A DNA stretch of 64,000 bases from Mycolicibacterium frederiksbergense (GTDB lineage Bacteria; Actinomycetota; Actinomycetes; Mycobacteriales; Mycobacteriaceae): positions 496,001-560,000 of the forward strand of contig NZ_JARXVE010000001.1 of the NCBI RefSeq assembly GCF_029893345.1. The letters are read 5' to 3'. Under the pieces are notes generated by a model. It saw only the letters and a program-made list of their open reading frames with translations, was not told the DNA's origin and made no database searches. Each line of letters starts with the position of its first letter. Positions within the stretch are counted from its first letter, which is position 1. Positions 54,048 through 62,704 of this stretch are shown here, piece by piece. A program made the position numbers and the translations under genes.

Positions 54048-54700
54048 TGACCGATACCGCACTGACTGCGATGGTGGTGGACGACCATCCGATCTGGCGC
54101 GACGCGGTGGCTCGCGACCTTGCCGACGACGGATTCAACGTGGTGACCACCGCCGACGGGGTGGCCGCGGCGCGACGGCGGGCGGGTGTGGTGCTTCCCG
54201 ATGTGGTGGTGATGGACATGAGCCTGTCCGACGGCAGTGGTGCCACGGCGACCGCAGAGGTGCTCGCGGTGTCACCGTCCACCCGGGTGCTGGTGTTGTC
54301 GGCCTCCGATGAGCGGGACGACGTGCTGGAGGCGGTCAAGTCCGGGGCCACCGGCTATCTGGTGAAGAGCGCGTCGAAAGCCGAACTGACTGAAGCGGTG
54401 CGGGCCACCGCTCAGGGGCGCGCGGTGTTCACTCCGGGGCTGGCCGGGTTGGTACTCGGCGAATATCGGCGTATTGCTCAGCGCCCCGCGGAAGGTCCGG
54501 CCACGCCCAGCTTGACCGAGCGCGAGACCGAAGTGCTGCGTTATGTCGCAAAAGGGTTGACGGCCAAGCAGATCGCCGCTCGCCTGTCATTGAGTCACCG
54601 CACGGTGGAGAACCACGTTCAGGCGACGTTCCGTAAGTTGCAGGTCGCCAACCGCGTCGAGTTGGCCCGCTACGCCATTGAACACGGCTTCGACGAGTAG
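54047..54700 (+). CDS. NarL/LuxR-family response regulator
   Basis: 217-aa regulator. Receiver domain with acidic pair in VVDDHPIWRDAV, phospho-acceptor Asp57 (VVVMDMSLSDG) and Lys in GYLVKSASK. C-terminal LuxR helix-turn-helix: SLTERETEVLRYVAKGLTAK, RTVENHVQATFRKL. Translationally coupled to the kinase. Targets unknown; the DUF2339 gene 44 bp downstream is a possible one. Confidence 0.94.
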   Translation: MTDTALTAMVVDDHPIWRDAVARDLADDGFNVVTTADGVAAARRRAGVVLPDVVVMDMSLSDGSGATATAEVLAVSPSTRVLVLSASDERDDVLEAVKSGATGYLVKSASKAELTEAVRATAQGRAVFTPGLAGLVLGEYRRIAQRPAEGPATPSLTERETEVLRYVAKGLTAKQIAARLSLSHRTVENHVQATFRKLQVANRVELARYAIEHGFDE

Positions 54701-54744
54701 TCCTACTCATCACGAACGGCGGTTTCGTTTGTCACGATGATCGC

Positions 54745-56520
54745 ATGACCGAACCGCATCGCCTCGTCATCGCCCGAATGTCCGCGGATCTGGCCGCGAT
54801 CGCGGCATATATGGGCAGAGTGTCGGCCGATCTGGGGGAGCTCGACCGGATGTTGGCCCAGCGCCCGGTTGCCGAGCCGCCACCCTGGCCGGTCGCGCCT
54901 GTCCCGCCACCGCCCGTCCTGCTGCCACCTTCGGCACCGGCACCGGCACCGGCAGCGCCGCGACCACAGCGCTCGGAAGGCTGGATCGGCAGGGCGCTCG
55001 CGGTGGCCGGGGTGACGGTGACGCTCACCGGCGTGGTGTTGCTGCTGGTATTGGCCGCCCAGGCAGGCATCCTGCGCCCGGAGTTCCGGGTCGGGGCCGG
55101 CGCCGTCCTGGCCGCCGGACTGGTCGCAACCGGGTGGTGGCTGTATCGCCGGCCGGGTGGCCGGGTGGGGGCCATCGCGTTGGCCGCGACCGGTGTCGCC
55201 GCCGGGTACATGGACGTGATCGCCGTGACGACGATCTACGGCTGGGTGTCGGCGCCGGTTGGTCTGGCGCTGGCCGCGTTCGTGGGTGGCTGCGGTCTGC
55301 TGCTGGCCCGGCGGTGGGACTCCGAACGTCTCGGTCTGCTTGTCCTGGTGCCGTTGATCGGTTTGGCACCCGTCATCACCGACGGAGTGACCTTGCTGCT
55401 GATCGGTTTCATGCTGGCGTTGTCGGCGGCGGTGCTGCCGGCGCAGTTCGGTCGGGATTGGCTGTGGCTGCATGCCGCTCGGACCACGGCCACCACGCTG
55501 CCGCTGCTGACCGCGCTGGTGGCGACCTCGATCGACGGCCGGCATGATCTGCTGCTGGCAGGGGTCTGCGCGCTCGCGGCGGTATTGGCGTTGGGCGGTG
55601 GGTTGGTGGTGCTGCGCTGGACCAGAAATCCGGCGGCGGTGGCAGTGCTGACGGCTGGCGGCGTGCTGCCGATGTTGTGCGTGTCGGCCGTTGTCGATCG
55701 AGTGCTCGGCGCGCTGATGGTGGCGGCGCTGGCGGCCGCGTTGTTGGCGGTGGTAGCCGTGGGGGACCGGTTGCCCGGGGTGAATGCACCGGTTCGCCGG
55801 GTGTGGTCGGTTCTTTCGGCGGTTGCCGCGCTGATCGCGGTGACGGTCGCGTTCGACGGTCCGGTGGCGGCCCCGGTGTTGTTGGCGATGACGACGGTGA
55901 TCGCAGCCGTCGGCCGGCGCAGCGGTGTGGCGCGCTGGATAGCCGTCGGGCTGGCTGTCATCGGTGGCGGGATCTATCTCACTTGCGCTGAGCCCGCCAC
56001 GCTGGTTGAACCGACGAAACTGTCTGTGCCGCTTGCTGCTTCGGTCTTGATCGGCAGTGTCCTGGTGATTGCCGCTGCCGGGGCGATCGCATGGGCATGG
56101 TCCATCGCTACGACGGCGGATCAGGGTGTGGTGCGGCTGGTGTGGGCCGGGGCAGCCATCGCGTCCGGGTATGCGGTCACCATGTTCACCGTGACCGCCG
56201 GCGTCGTCGTGGGCGGCACCGGGGCGGGGTTTTTCGGCGGTCATATGGCGGCGACGGTCTGTTGGATCGCGGTGGCGGCCGCGCTGCTCGGCTACGCGGT
56301 ACGACGACCCAAGGCTCAGCGCTCGCTGCCGATGGGCGGCGGGCTGGCACTGGTCGCGGCCGCCGTTGCCAAACTATTCCTGTTCGACCTGGGCGCCCTT
56401 GACGGAATGTTCCGGGTCGCGGTGTTCATCGTGGTCGGCCTGGCACTCCTGGGCATGGGGGCGGGATATGCGCGCCTGCTCAATCAGCAGGATCAGGAGG
56501 TTGAACAGCAGCAGGTGTGA
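54745..56520 (+). CDS. DUF2339 polytopic membrane protein
   Basis: 591-aa protein. A short N-terminal helical segment and Pro/Ala-rich linker (to about residue 75) precede some sixteen or more closely spaced hydrophobic helices, the DUF2339 pattern. Representative helices: AVAGVTVTLTGVVLLLVLAA and GVAAGYMDVIAVTTIYGW. Function unknown. ATG 54745. A long open frame on the opposite strand is a codon-composition artefact. Confidence 0.85.
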   Translation: MTEPHRLVIARMSADLAAIAAYMGRVSADLGELDRMLAQRPVAEPPPWPVAPVPPPPVLLPPSAPAPAPAAPRPQRSEGWIGRALAVAGVTVTLTGVVLLLVLAAQAGILRPEFRVGAGAVLAAGLVATGWWLYRRPGGRVGAIALAATGVAAGYMDVIAVTTIYGWVSAPVGLALAAFVGGCGLLLARRWDSERLGLLVLVPLIGLAPVITDGVTLLLIGFMLALSAAVLPAQFGRDWLWLHAARTTATTLPLLTALVATSIDGRHDLLLAGVCALAAVLALGGGLVVLRWTRNPAAVAVLTAGGVLPMLCVSAVVDRVLGALMVAALAAALLAVVAVGDRLPGVNAPVRRVWSVLSAVAALIAVTVAFDGPVAAPVLLAMTTVIAAVGRRSGVARWIAVGLAVIGGGIYLTCAEPATLVEPTKLSVPLAASVLIGSVLVIAAAGAIAWAWSIATTADQGVVRLVWAGAAIASGYAVTMFTVTAGVVVGGTGAGFFGGHMAATVCWIAVAAALLGYAVRRPKAQRSLPMGGGLALVAAAVAKLFLFDLGALDGMFRVAVFIVVGLALLGMGAGYARLLNQQDQEVEQQQV

Positions 56521-56530
56521 CCCGAACTCA

Positions 56531-56563
56531 CCGCCCATTCTGGAATCATTCCAGAATGGGCGG
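56531..56563. promoter_or_regulatory. 33-bp perfect palindrome before the Dps gene
   Basis: CCGCCCATTCTGGAAT (56531-56546), central C, and ATTCCAGAATGGGCGG (56548-56563) form a perfect 16-1-16 palindrome, 10 bp after the DUF2339 stop and 13 bp before the dps ATG. As RNA it is a 15-bp hairpin with loop TCA but no U-tract. It could be a terminator, a metal- or stress-responsive operator, or both. Confidence 0.8.
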
Positions 56564-56576
56564 TGTTGGCAGTGGT

Positions 56577-57062
56577 ATGAGTACACGTCGAAACGAATCC
56601 GATATCCAGGGTTACCAGGCCACACCGGAGCTCAGCGGTCACCTGCAGCAGGTGCTCGTCGACCTGATCGAGCTGGGACTGCAAGGCAAACAGGCGCATT
56701 GGAATGTCGTCGGCACGAATTTCCGCGATCTGCACCTGCAGCTCGATGAGCTGGTCGATTTCGCCCGGGAGGGCAGTGACACCATCGCCGAACGAATGCG
56801 CGCGCTGGATGCCGTGCCCGACGGTCGGTCGGACGCCGTCGCGGCGACCACCACTCTTCCGGAGTTCCCCGGTTACGAGCGCAACACCGGTGAGGTGGTC
56901 GAGCTAATCAGTGTCCGCATCTACGCGGCCGTCGCCACCCTGCGCGGGGTGCACGATTCCGTCGATGCGGCCGACCCCAGCACCGCCGATATCCTGCACC
57001 AGTTGATCGACGGTCTGGAGAAGCTCGCCTGGCTGATCAAATCGGAGAACCGCAAGGTCTAG
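56577..57062 (+). CDS. dps: Dps-type DNA-binding ferritin-like protein
   Basis: 161-aa ferritin-like protein that oxidises and stores iron and may coat DNA. All five inter-subunit ferroxidase ligands expected from E. coli Dps are found at matching spacing: H41, H53, D57, D68, E72 (QAHWNVVG, LHLQLDELVD, SDTIAERM). It probably corresponds to the second Dps (Dps2) of M. smegmatis by context, from memory. ATG 56577 chosen. The large palindrome just upstream probably controls it. The 3' end overlaps cya by 26 bp. Confidence 0.92.
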   Translation: MSTRRNESDIQGYQATPELSGHLQQVLVDLIELGLQGKQAHWNVVGTNFRDLHLQLDELVDFAREGSDTIAERMRALDAVPDGRSDAVAATTTLPEFPGYERNTGEVVELISVRIYAAVATLRGVHDSVDAADPSTADILHQLIDGLEKLAWLIKSENRKV

Positions 57063-58326
57063 CCGCCGCATTGCCATCGCGGCGACCGACCAGGTACCAG
57101 GTGTGCATCAGCCCCTTGCCCTTGACCTCGACGTCGCCGCGCTCCTCGAGCACGAACGCATGGCTGATCCGGTCATAGACGTTCTGTGGCACTTGAATTC
57201 GGCCGGCGATATCGGTGGTCTCCATGCGGGAGGCAACGTTGACCGCGTCGCCCCAGACGTCATAGAAGAACTTGCGGGCCCCGACCACCCCGGCTACCAC
57301 CGGCCCGGCGGCAAGGCCGATCCGCAACGGCACGGCACGGCCGCGCGGGTCTTTGAGGTCGGCGACCGCCTCGGCCACATCGAGGGCCAGGCACGCCAGG
57401 GCCTCGATGTGGTCGGAGCGTGGCATGGGCACGCCCGCGACCACCATGTAGGAATCGCCGCTGGTCTTGACTTTCTCCAGCCCGTGTCGTTCGACCAAGG
57501 CGTCGAGATCGGTGTAGAGCCCGTCCAGAAAGCGCACCAGATCGGTCGGGGTGATGTCGCTGGCGCGTTCGGTGTAGCCGGCGATGTCGGCGAACAGGAT
57601 GGAGGCGTCGTCGTATTTGTCGGCAATGACTGTGCGGGACGGATCTTTGAGCCGCTGTGCGATCGTGGTGGGCAGAATATTGCCCAGCAGCTTCTCGGAC
57701 CGCTGATACTCGGCTTCCATGGCCTGTTCGGCACGGGCAATCTCGCGAAGTGACATCCACACGGTGGCAAATACCATCACCGCGGCGGAAACCGTGGAGA
57801 TGATGAAGCCAAAGGTGAGCGTCCATCGCGGACCCAGCCCCCGGTCCTCGGGTACCAGCATTTCCAGCGCGATCGTGGCGGCCACGCCCAACGCCGCCAA
57901 TGTCGCCGCCAGTGCGATGCGTTCTATTCCCAGCACCAGGACGACCAGCGATGCCGCCACCAGGAAGTAGAACTGCAAACCCGAACCGGTCCCGATTGCG
58001 GAGCACATGATTGCCACGGATGAATACGCGACCAGGAAGAACGCCAGCGGCGCGATCAGTTCACCGAACCGGTACAGCAACGGCACCAGCACGAACAGGC
58101 CTGCGGAAACCAGATTGATGAAGCCGAACCGCCACATTGGTCCGCCGAGGGCCAGCTGGAGAATCCCGAAACTGCCGGCCACCACCGCGGCTATCCACGT
58201 CGCGACGGTCAATACGCGCAGTCGGCTCGACACGCTCTCGGCGTAGTGCCGGGTGCGGGCCGATACGCGGTTCTCAAGCGCCATCTCGGGAATGCACACC
58301 GAGCGGCGAAACTCGCTGACCACCAC
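57037..58326 (-). CDS. cya: Class III adenylate cyclase, membrane-bound (Rv1625c-like)
   Basis: 429-aa membrane cyclase producing cAMP. Six N-terminal helices (residues about 35-175) precede the cyclase domain. Metal Asp in SILFADIAGYTERAS, Lys/Asp in KVKTSGDSYMVVAG, and Asp-x3-Asn-x3-Arg in VWGDAVNVASRME are all present, so it should be active as a homodimer. It matches M. tuberculosis Rv1625c in layout and position. GTG 58326 preferred: TACGCT (58338-58333) ends 6 nt before it, predicting a leaderless mRNA. ATG 58284 is the alternative. Confidence 0.92.
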   Translation of the reverse strand: MVVSEFRRSVCIPEMALENRVSARTRHYAESVSSRLRVLTVATWIAAVVAGSFGILQLALGGPMWRFGFINLVSAGLFVLVPLLYRFGELIAPLAFFLVAYSSVAIMCSAIGTGSGLQFYFLVAASLVVLVLGIERIALAATLAALGVAATIALEMLVPEDRGLGPRWTLTFGFIISTVSAAVMVFATVWMSLREIARAEQAMEAEYQRSEKLLGNILPTTIAQRLKDPSRTVIADKYDDASILFADIAGYTERASDITPTDLVRFLDGLYTDLDALVERHGLEKVKTSGDSYMVVAGVPMPRSDHIEALACLALDVAEAVADLKDPRGRAVPLRIGLAAGPVVAGVVGARKFFYDVWGDAVNVASRMETTDIAGRIQVPQNVYDRISHAFVLEERGDVEVKGKGLMHTWYLVGRRDGNAAARPCGSPI

Positions 58327-58332
58327 AGATAA

Positions 58333-58338
58333 AGCGTA
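58333..58338 (-). promoter_or_regulatory. -10 box of cya
   Basis: TACGCT on the minus strand is followed by 6 nt and then GTG 58326. This predicts a leaderless cyclase transcript. Confidence 0.45.
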
Positions 58339-59331
58339 TAGCGGCAGTGCGTCTCGCCGTCCGGCATTGGCCGGGCCCGCCGCCGGCAACGTGATCCAGC
58401 AAACTTGGCGGACTCCGGCTGTGCCACATTGAGCGCTTGTTCCAGTGAGTGCGGCGCCTCAGCCGCTGAACTGTGCGGGGGGATTTCGGTCGTGGGTCAA
58501 TCGTGGGTTGGTAAAACCGCCGTCAGCTGTGTAATCGCCGGCGGTGCCACATTCGCCGGACCAAGTCGGGACCTCCAGCAGCACAGCAACTCTCGGTGCC
58601 AGCGCCACCGATTTCGTTCCGGGTGGGCTACACCGACTACCTGCGCACCGCCAGCACCAGCGACCTTCTGATCGCAGTGTTGCCCGGCCTGGCCGGCATG
58701 ACGTTGATGACGGCGGCAGGTGGTGCTGATGTCGATGGGCATTCCTATTTGGTCGCAGATCATTTCGTCTATTGGTGTGCTGCCGCGGCCAGTACGGCTG
58801 CGCCGTCTTGGATGTGAAGCGCCCAGCAGCAGAGCGCCGCGAAAGGCAAACCCATTGCCGCACATGCGTTGGGTTGGTGCGGTCTGCGTGTAGATCGCGG
58901 TCTGGCCGTGGGCGCAGGATGGCCTTCTTGGTACGCGCGCGGACCGGCTGGTGGCCATTGCATCCTTCGGGGCGTTTGGACATCTGCTCGGCCAGCAATT
59001 TCGGGCGGAATCACAGGAAATAGACAGGTTTCTCGGCCGGGCCAGGTGGCGATCGTCGCCGATGGTGTGGTGTCCAGATCGGTAGTCATCGATGGCGTTG
59101 CCGGTTGGTGTGCCGGGGCGTGCGGGTCCGGGTGAAAACCAAGGCGTTGAAGCGATTCCGACCAACTACGTCGTTTGAGCCGTCCTGATGACATCGGCGT
59201 GGTTTACTCGTCGGGATCGGGTCGCGCTCACCGAAGCGCCGGGCGTTTGAGGGGACTGCATCCGATATGTCGTTGCACTTTGGAGCAATCGACATGGTGC
59301 CGGGTATGCAGGTAGGCGGAGGGAACGTGCG
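58339..59331. other. About 1-kb region without a convincing gene
   Basis: No frame here shows a recognisable domain with normal start and coupling. Open frames occur on both strands (for example minus strand 59165-58497 and 59194-58769), but their composition is Arg/Pro/His/Cys-rich and they overlap each other, as shadows do. One hydrophobic fragment at 58596-58817 looks like a gene remnant. It lies at the boundary between the conserved cya block and the mmpS-mmpL cluster, where insertion or deletion is likely. Confidence 0.5.
58596..58817 (+). pseudogene. Possible remnant of a membrane protein gene
   Basis: 73-residue frame from GTG 58596. Its first half reads like real protein (SFRVGYTDYLRTASTSDLL followed by IAVLPGLAGMTLMTAAGG, a helix). 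The second half loses that character. There is no ribosome-binding site and no full-length domain. Best read as a truncated relic; the family is not identified. Confidence 0.3.
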
Positions 59332-59763
59332 ATTTTCAGGATTCTGAAGCGGGTCTGGATTCCGCTGGTCCTCGTCGTGGTGGGGGTTGCGGGAGGATTC
59401 ACTGTGTCCCGGTTGCACGGGGTTTTCGGCAGCCAGAGTCGCCCGGCCTATGCCACCGCCGAACGCCAAGAGAAACGGCCTCACGACCCCAAACACCTGG
59501 TTTACGAGGTGTTCGGCCCCCCGGGGACAGTGGCAACCATCAGCTATTTCGATGCCGATGCCGAGCCGCAACTCATCCGGGACGCGACGTTGCCCTGGTC
59601 GGTGGAGTTCCCGATCTCGGATGCGACGGCGATGGGAAACGTCTCCGCACAGGGCAACACCGAGTCCATCGGGTGCCGCATTCTCGTCGGTCATGAGGTG
59701 AAGGACGAGAAGGTCCGGTCCGGCGTGAGCGCCTTCACCTTCTGTCAGCTGAAGGCCGCATGA
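59332..59763 (+). CDS. MmpS-family membrane protein
   Basis: About 143-aa small partner of MmpL transporters. One N-terminal helix ([20 protein letters not shown]), then the periplasmic MmpS domain with [43 protein letters not shown] and terminal FCQLKAA (two conserved Cys). Closest in style to MmpS4/MmpS5. No ATG, GTG or TTG is in frame before the helix; the first is GTG 59377 in mid-helix. ATT 59332 has GGAGGG 8 nt upstream and is the proposed start. Stop overlaps mmpL (ATGA). Confidence 0.8.
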   Translation: MFRILKRVWIPLVLVVVGVAGGFTVSRLHGVFGSQSRPAYATAERQEKRPHDPKHLVYEVFGPPGTVATISYFDADAEPQLIRDATLPWSVEFPISDATAMGNVSAQGNTESIGCRILVGHEVKDEKVRSGVSAFTFCQLKAA

Positions 59764-62660
59764 GCACGGACGGTGAACCCTTAACGGAGCCGTTGCTTAT
59801 AGCCAAGCGCCGGCCGGTCATCGCGCGCCTGGTCCGCGTGCTGTCGGTGCCGATCATCCTGGGATGGTTGGCGATCACCGTTATCTTGAGTGTCGCCGTT
59901 CCACCGCTCGAGCAGGTGGAGAAAGACCACGCAGTCGCGATGGACCCCACTGCTGCACCGTCGTTCGAGGCGATGCAGCGCATGGGCCAGTTGTTCGGCG
60001 AAGCCGGTTCGGGCGCTGTCGCGATGATCGTTCTGGAGGGCGAGCAACCCCTCGGCGATGATGCGCACGCTTACTACGCCGACTTGATTCGTCAGTTGGA
60101 AGCCGACACCACGCATGTGGAGCACGTCCAGGATTTCTGGGGCGACCCGATGACTCAGGGCGCCGCGCAGAGTGTCGACGGTAAGGCCACATATGTGCAG
60201 GTGACCCTTACCAGCAACCCGGAGATTTCGGCGATCAAATCCGTTGAGGCCGTGCGGGCGATCGTGGACCGGATACCGGCGCCGACCGGGGTCAAGGCCT
60301 ATGTGACCGGACCGGCGGCATTCGCTGCGGACCTAGGCCCTGCCGGTAACCGCACGGTTGCGCTGGTCACCTCCTTGAGCCTCACGGTGATCTTCGTGAT
60401 GTTGCTGCTCGTCTACCGATCGATAATCTCCGTCATTCTCATGCTGGTGGTTGTGGGCATCGAACTGACGGTGGCCCGAGGGGTCGTCGCGCTACTCGGC
60501 AGTCTCGGGGTTATCGGTATCACCACGTTCGTCGTCAATCTGTTGGTGGCGCTCGCGATCGCGGCTGGGACCGACTACGGCATCTTCTTCACCGGGCGCT
60601 ATCAGGAGGCACGGCAGGCTGGCGAGGACAAAGAAACGGCGTTCTACACGACTTTCGGCAGCGTCGCGAAGGTGGTCGTGGGTTCCGGATTGACGATTGC
60701 CGGGGCGATTCTCTGTTTGCATTTCACTCGCCTACCCGTCTATCAAACGCTGGGCGTTCCCACCGCAGTGGGCATGGTCGCCGCAGTGCTGGTGGCGGTC
60801 ACGCTGGTCCCCGCGGTCATCGCAGTGGGCAGCCGCTTCGGGTTGTTCGAGCCCAAGCGGAAGATTACGGTCCGTCGGTGGCGGAAGGTGGGAACGGCGG
60901 TCGTTCGATGGCCGGGGCCCATTCTCATCGCGACGTGCGCCGTCTCGCTCATCGGCCTGTTGGCTCTTCCCGCCTACAAACCCAGTTTCAATGACCAGAA
61001 GTACATCCCGCAGGACATCCCGGCCAATGTGGGCTATGCGGCTGCTACGCGACATTTCCCACAGTCATTGATGATGGCACCCGACATCTTGTTGATCGAG
61101 GCCGACCACGATATGCGGAATCCGGTCGACTTTCTGGTGCTGAACAAACTGGCCAAGGGCGTGCTGTCCGTACCAGGCGTTTCGACCGTTCAGGCGCCGA
61201 CACGTCCCGGTGGTGAGCCGCTCAAGCACTCGACGATTCCGTTCATGCTCAGCATGAGCAATGCGTCTCAAACACATCTGATGCCGTTTCAGAAGAATCG
61301 TATGAACGATCTGCTGGTGCAGGCCGAGGACATGCAGAAGACGATCACCATCGTGAAGCGCATGCAAGCGCTGACGGAAGAGATGGTCGCCACGACGCAC
61401 AAGATGGTTGCCGATACTCACGAGCTGCAAGAGACAACCAACCAATTGCGTGATCACGTTGCGAATTTCGACGATTTCTTCCGACCGATCCGCAACTATT
61501 TCTACTGGGAACCGCACTGTTACACGATTCCGATCTGCTCGTCGATCAGAGGGGTTTTCGACACCCTCGACGGTATTGACCAGATCACGGTCAAGATGGT
61601 TGACCTCGTTGCCAATCTCGATCGGCTCGACGAAATTCTGCCGCAATTGGCGGCTCAGTTTCCGGTGATGATCTCGACCATGGAGTCCACTCGAACCATG
61701 ATGCTGACGATGCACAGCACCATGTCCGGGATTATGGATCAAATGGAGGCGACGTCCAACAACGCCACCGCCATGGGCAAGGCATTCGACGCCGCACAAA
61801 ACGACGACTCCTTCTATCTGCCTCCGGAAGTCTTTGACAACAAGGACTTCAAACGCGTCATGGACATCTTCCTGTCTCCGGACGGGAAGGCGGCCCGCAT
61901 GCTCATTTCGCAACGCGGCGACCCGGCCACGACCGAGGGAATGTCGCTGGTCGACCCGATCAAAACGGCGGCTGAAGAGGCGCTCAAGGGCACTCCGTTG
62001 CAGAACGCCACGATCTATCTCACGGGCACCGCAGCGTCGGTGAAAGACCTGGTGGAGGCGTCGACATACGATTTGCTGATCGCGGCTGTCGCGGCGCTCT
62101 GCCTGATTTTCGGGATCATGCTGATAGTCACGCGAAGCTTTATCGCCGCTCTGGTGATCGTGGGTACGGTGGCTCTGTCTCTGGGCGCGGCCTTCGGGCT
62201 TTCGGTGCTCATCTGGCAGCACATCCTCGGTATGCCATTGAACTGGGTTGTGCTGGCGATGTCGGTGATCGTGCTGTTGGCGGTGGGTTCTGATTACAAC
62301 CTGCTGCTGGTATCGCGGATGAAAGAGGAGATCGGCGCCGGCATCAATACGGGCATCATCCGGGCGATGGGCGGCAGCGGCAAGGTGGTGACCGCCGCGG
62401 GCCTGGTGTTCGCATTCACCATGTTGGCAATGGTGGTCAGCGACCTCGTCACCATCGGGCAGCTGGGGGCCACCATCGGTGTCGGTCTGTTGTTCGACAC
62501 CTTGGTGGTGCGCGCGTTCATGACACCTGCGATCGCCGCGCTGCTCGGACGGTGGTTCTGGTGGCCACAGCGGGTTCATCCGCGTCCGCTCAGCGAATCT
62601 GGGCGCCCGGCTGGCCGCGGCCAGCTTGTGCGTTCCATTCTGCAGAGGGAAGAGCGCTGA
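59760..62660 (+). CDS. MmpL-family RND transporter (MmpL4/5 type)
   Basis: 966-aa inner-membrane RND exporter. First helix near residue 30, periplasmic porter loop, then a helix bundle with [20 protein letters not shown] carrying the proton-relay Asp-Tyr. A second large loop with a coiled-coil-like Met/Thr-rich stretch (residues about 510-680) follows, then a second bundle with [19 protein letters not shown], again Asp-Tyr. MmpS4/5-MmpL4/5 pairs export siderophores and drugs; the substrate here is unknown. Coupled to mmpS by ATGA. Confidence 0.92.
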   Translation: MSTDGEPLTEPLLIAKRRPVIARLVRVLSVPIILGWLAITVILSVAVPPLEQVEKDHAVAMDPTAAPSFEAMQRMGQLFGEAGSGAVAMIVLEGEQPLGDDAHAYYADLIRQLEADTTHVEHVQDFWGDPMTQGAAQSVDGKATYVQVTLTSNPEISAIKSVEAVRAIVDRIPAPTGVKAYVTGPAAFAADLGPAGNRTVALVTSLSLTVIFVMLLLVYRSIISVILMLVVVGIELTVARGVVALLGSLGVIGITTFVVNLLVALAIAAGTDYGIFFTGRYQEARQAGEDKETAFYTTFGSVAKVVVGSGLTIAGAILCLHFTRLPVYQTLGVPTAVGMVAAVLVAVTLVPAVIAVGSRFGLFEPKRKITVRRWRKVGTAVVRWPGPILIATCAVSLIGLLALPAYKPSFNDQKYIPQDIPANVGYAAATRHFPQSLMMAPDILLIEADHDMRNPVDFLVLNKLAKGVLSVPGVSTVQAPTRPGGEPLKHSTIPFMLSMSNASQTHLMPFQKNRMNDLLVQAEDMQKTITIVKRMQALTEEMVATTHKMVADTHELQETTNQLRDHVANFDDFFRPIRNYFYWEPHCYTIPICSSIRGVFDTLDGIDQITVKMVDLVANLDRLDEILPQLAAQFPVMISTMESTRTMMLTMHSTMSGIMDQMEATSNNATAMGKAFDAAQNDDSFYLPPEVFDNKDFKRVMDIFLSPDGKAARMLISQRGDPATTEGMSLVDPIKTAAEEALKGTPLQNATIYLTGTAASVKDLVEASTYDLLIAAVAALCLIFGIMLIVTRSFIAALVIVGTVALSLGAAFGLSVLIWQHILGMPLNWVVLAMSVIVLLAVGSDYNLLLVSRMKEEIGAGINTGIIRAMGGSGKVVTAAGLVFAFTMLAMVVSDLVTIGQLGATIGVGLLFDTLVVRAFMTPAIAALLGRWFWWPQRVHPRPLSESGRPAGRGQLVRSILQREER

Positions 62661-62665
62661 CTGGC

Positions 62666-62704
62666 ATGAACGCGCTTTCCTGCTGTGCGGTGAAGGCCAC
62701 ATGA
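62666..62704 (+). pseudogene. Relic of an mmpS 3' end between two mmpL genes
   Basis: The short frame [12 protein letters not shown] ends in TGA overlapping the second mmpL ATG (ATGA). Its last 11 residues align with the C-terminus of the upstream MmpS ([11 protein letters not shown] versus [11 protein letters not shown]), including the Cys, Lys-Ala and the same ATGA junction. It is probably the remainder of a deleted second mmpS. Confidence 0.65.

Noticed and set aside
54703..56244. 513-codon Gln/His/Arg-rich antisense frame over the DUF2339 gene
   Set aside because: Low-complexity composition is typical of antisense to a Val/Ala/Leu-rich membrane protein.
58497..59165. 222-codon minus-strand frame in the cya-mmpS gap as a transposase gene
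   Set aside because: No DDE or HTH motif, no inverted terminal repeats, composition is Arg/Pro/Cys-rich and overlaps other equally open frames.
61065..62702. 545-codon open frame antisense to mmpL
   Set aside because: Shadow of the MmpL helix bundle; no domain and no promoter or ribosome-binding site.
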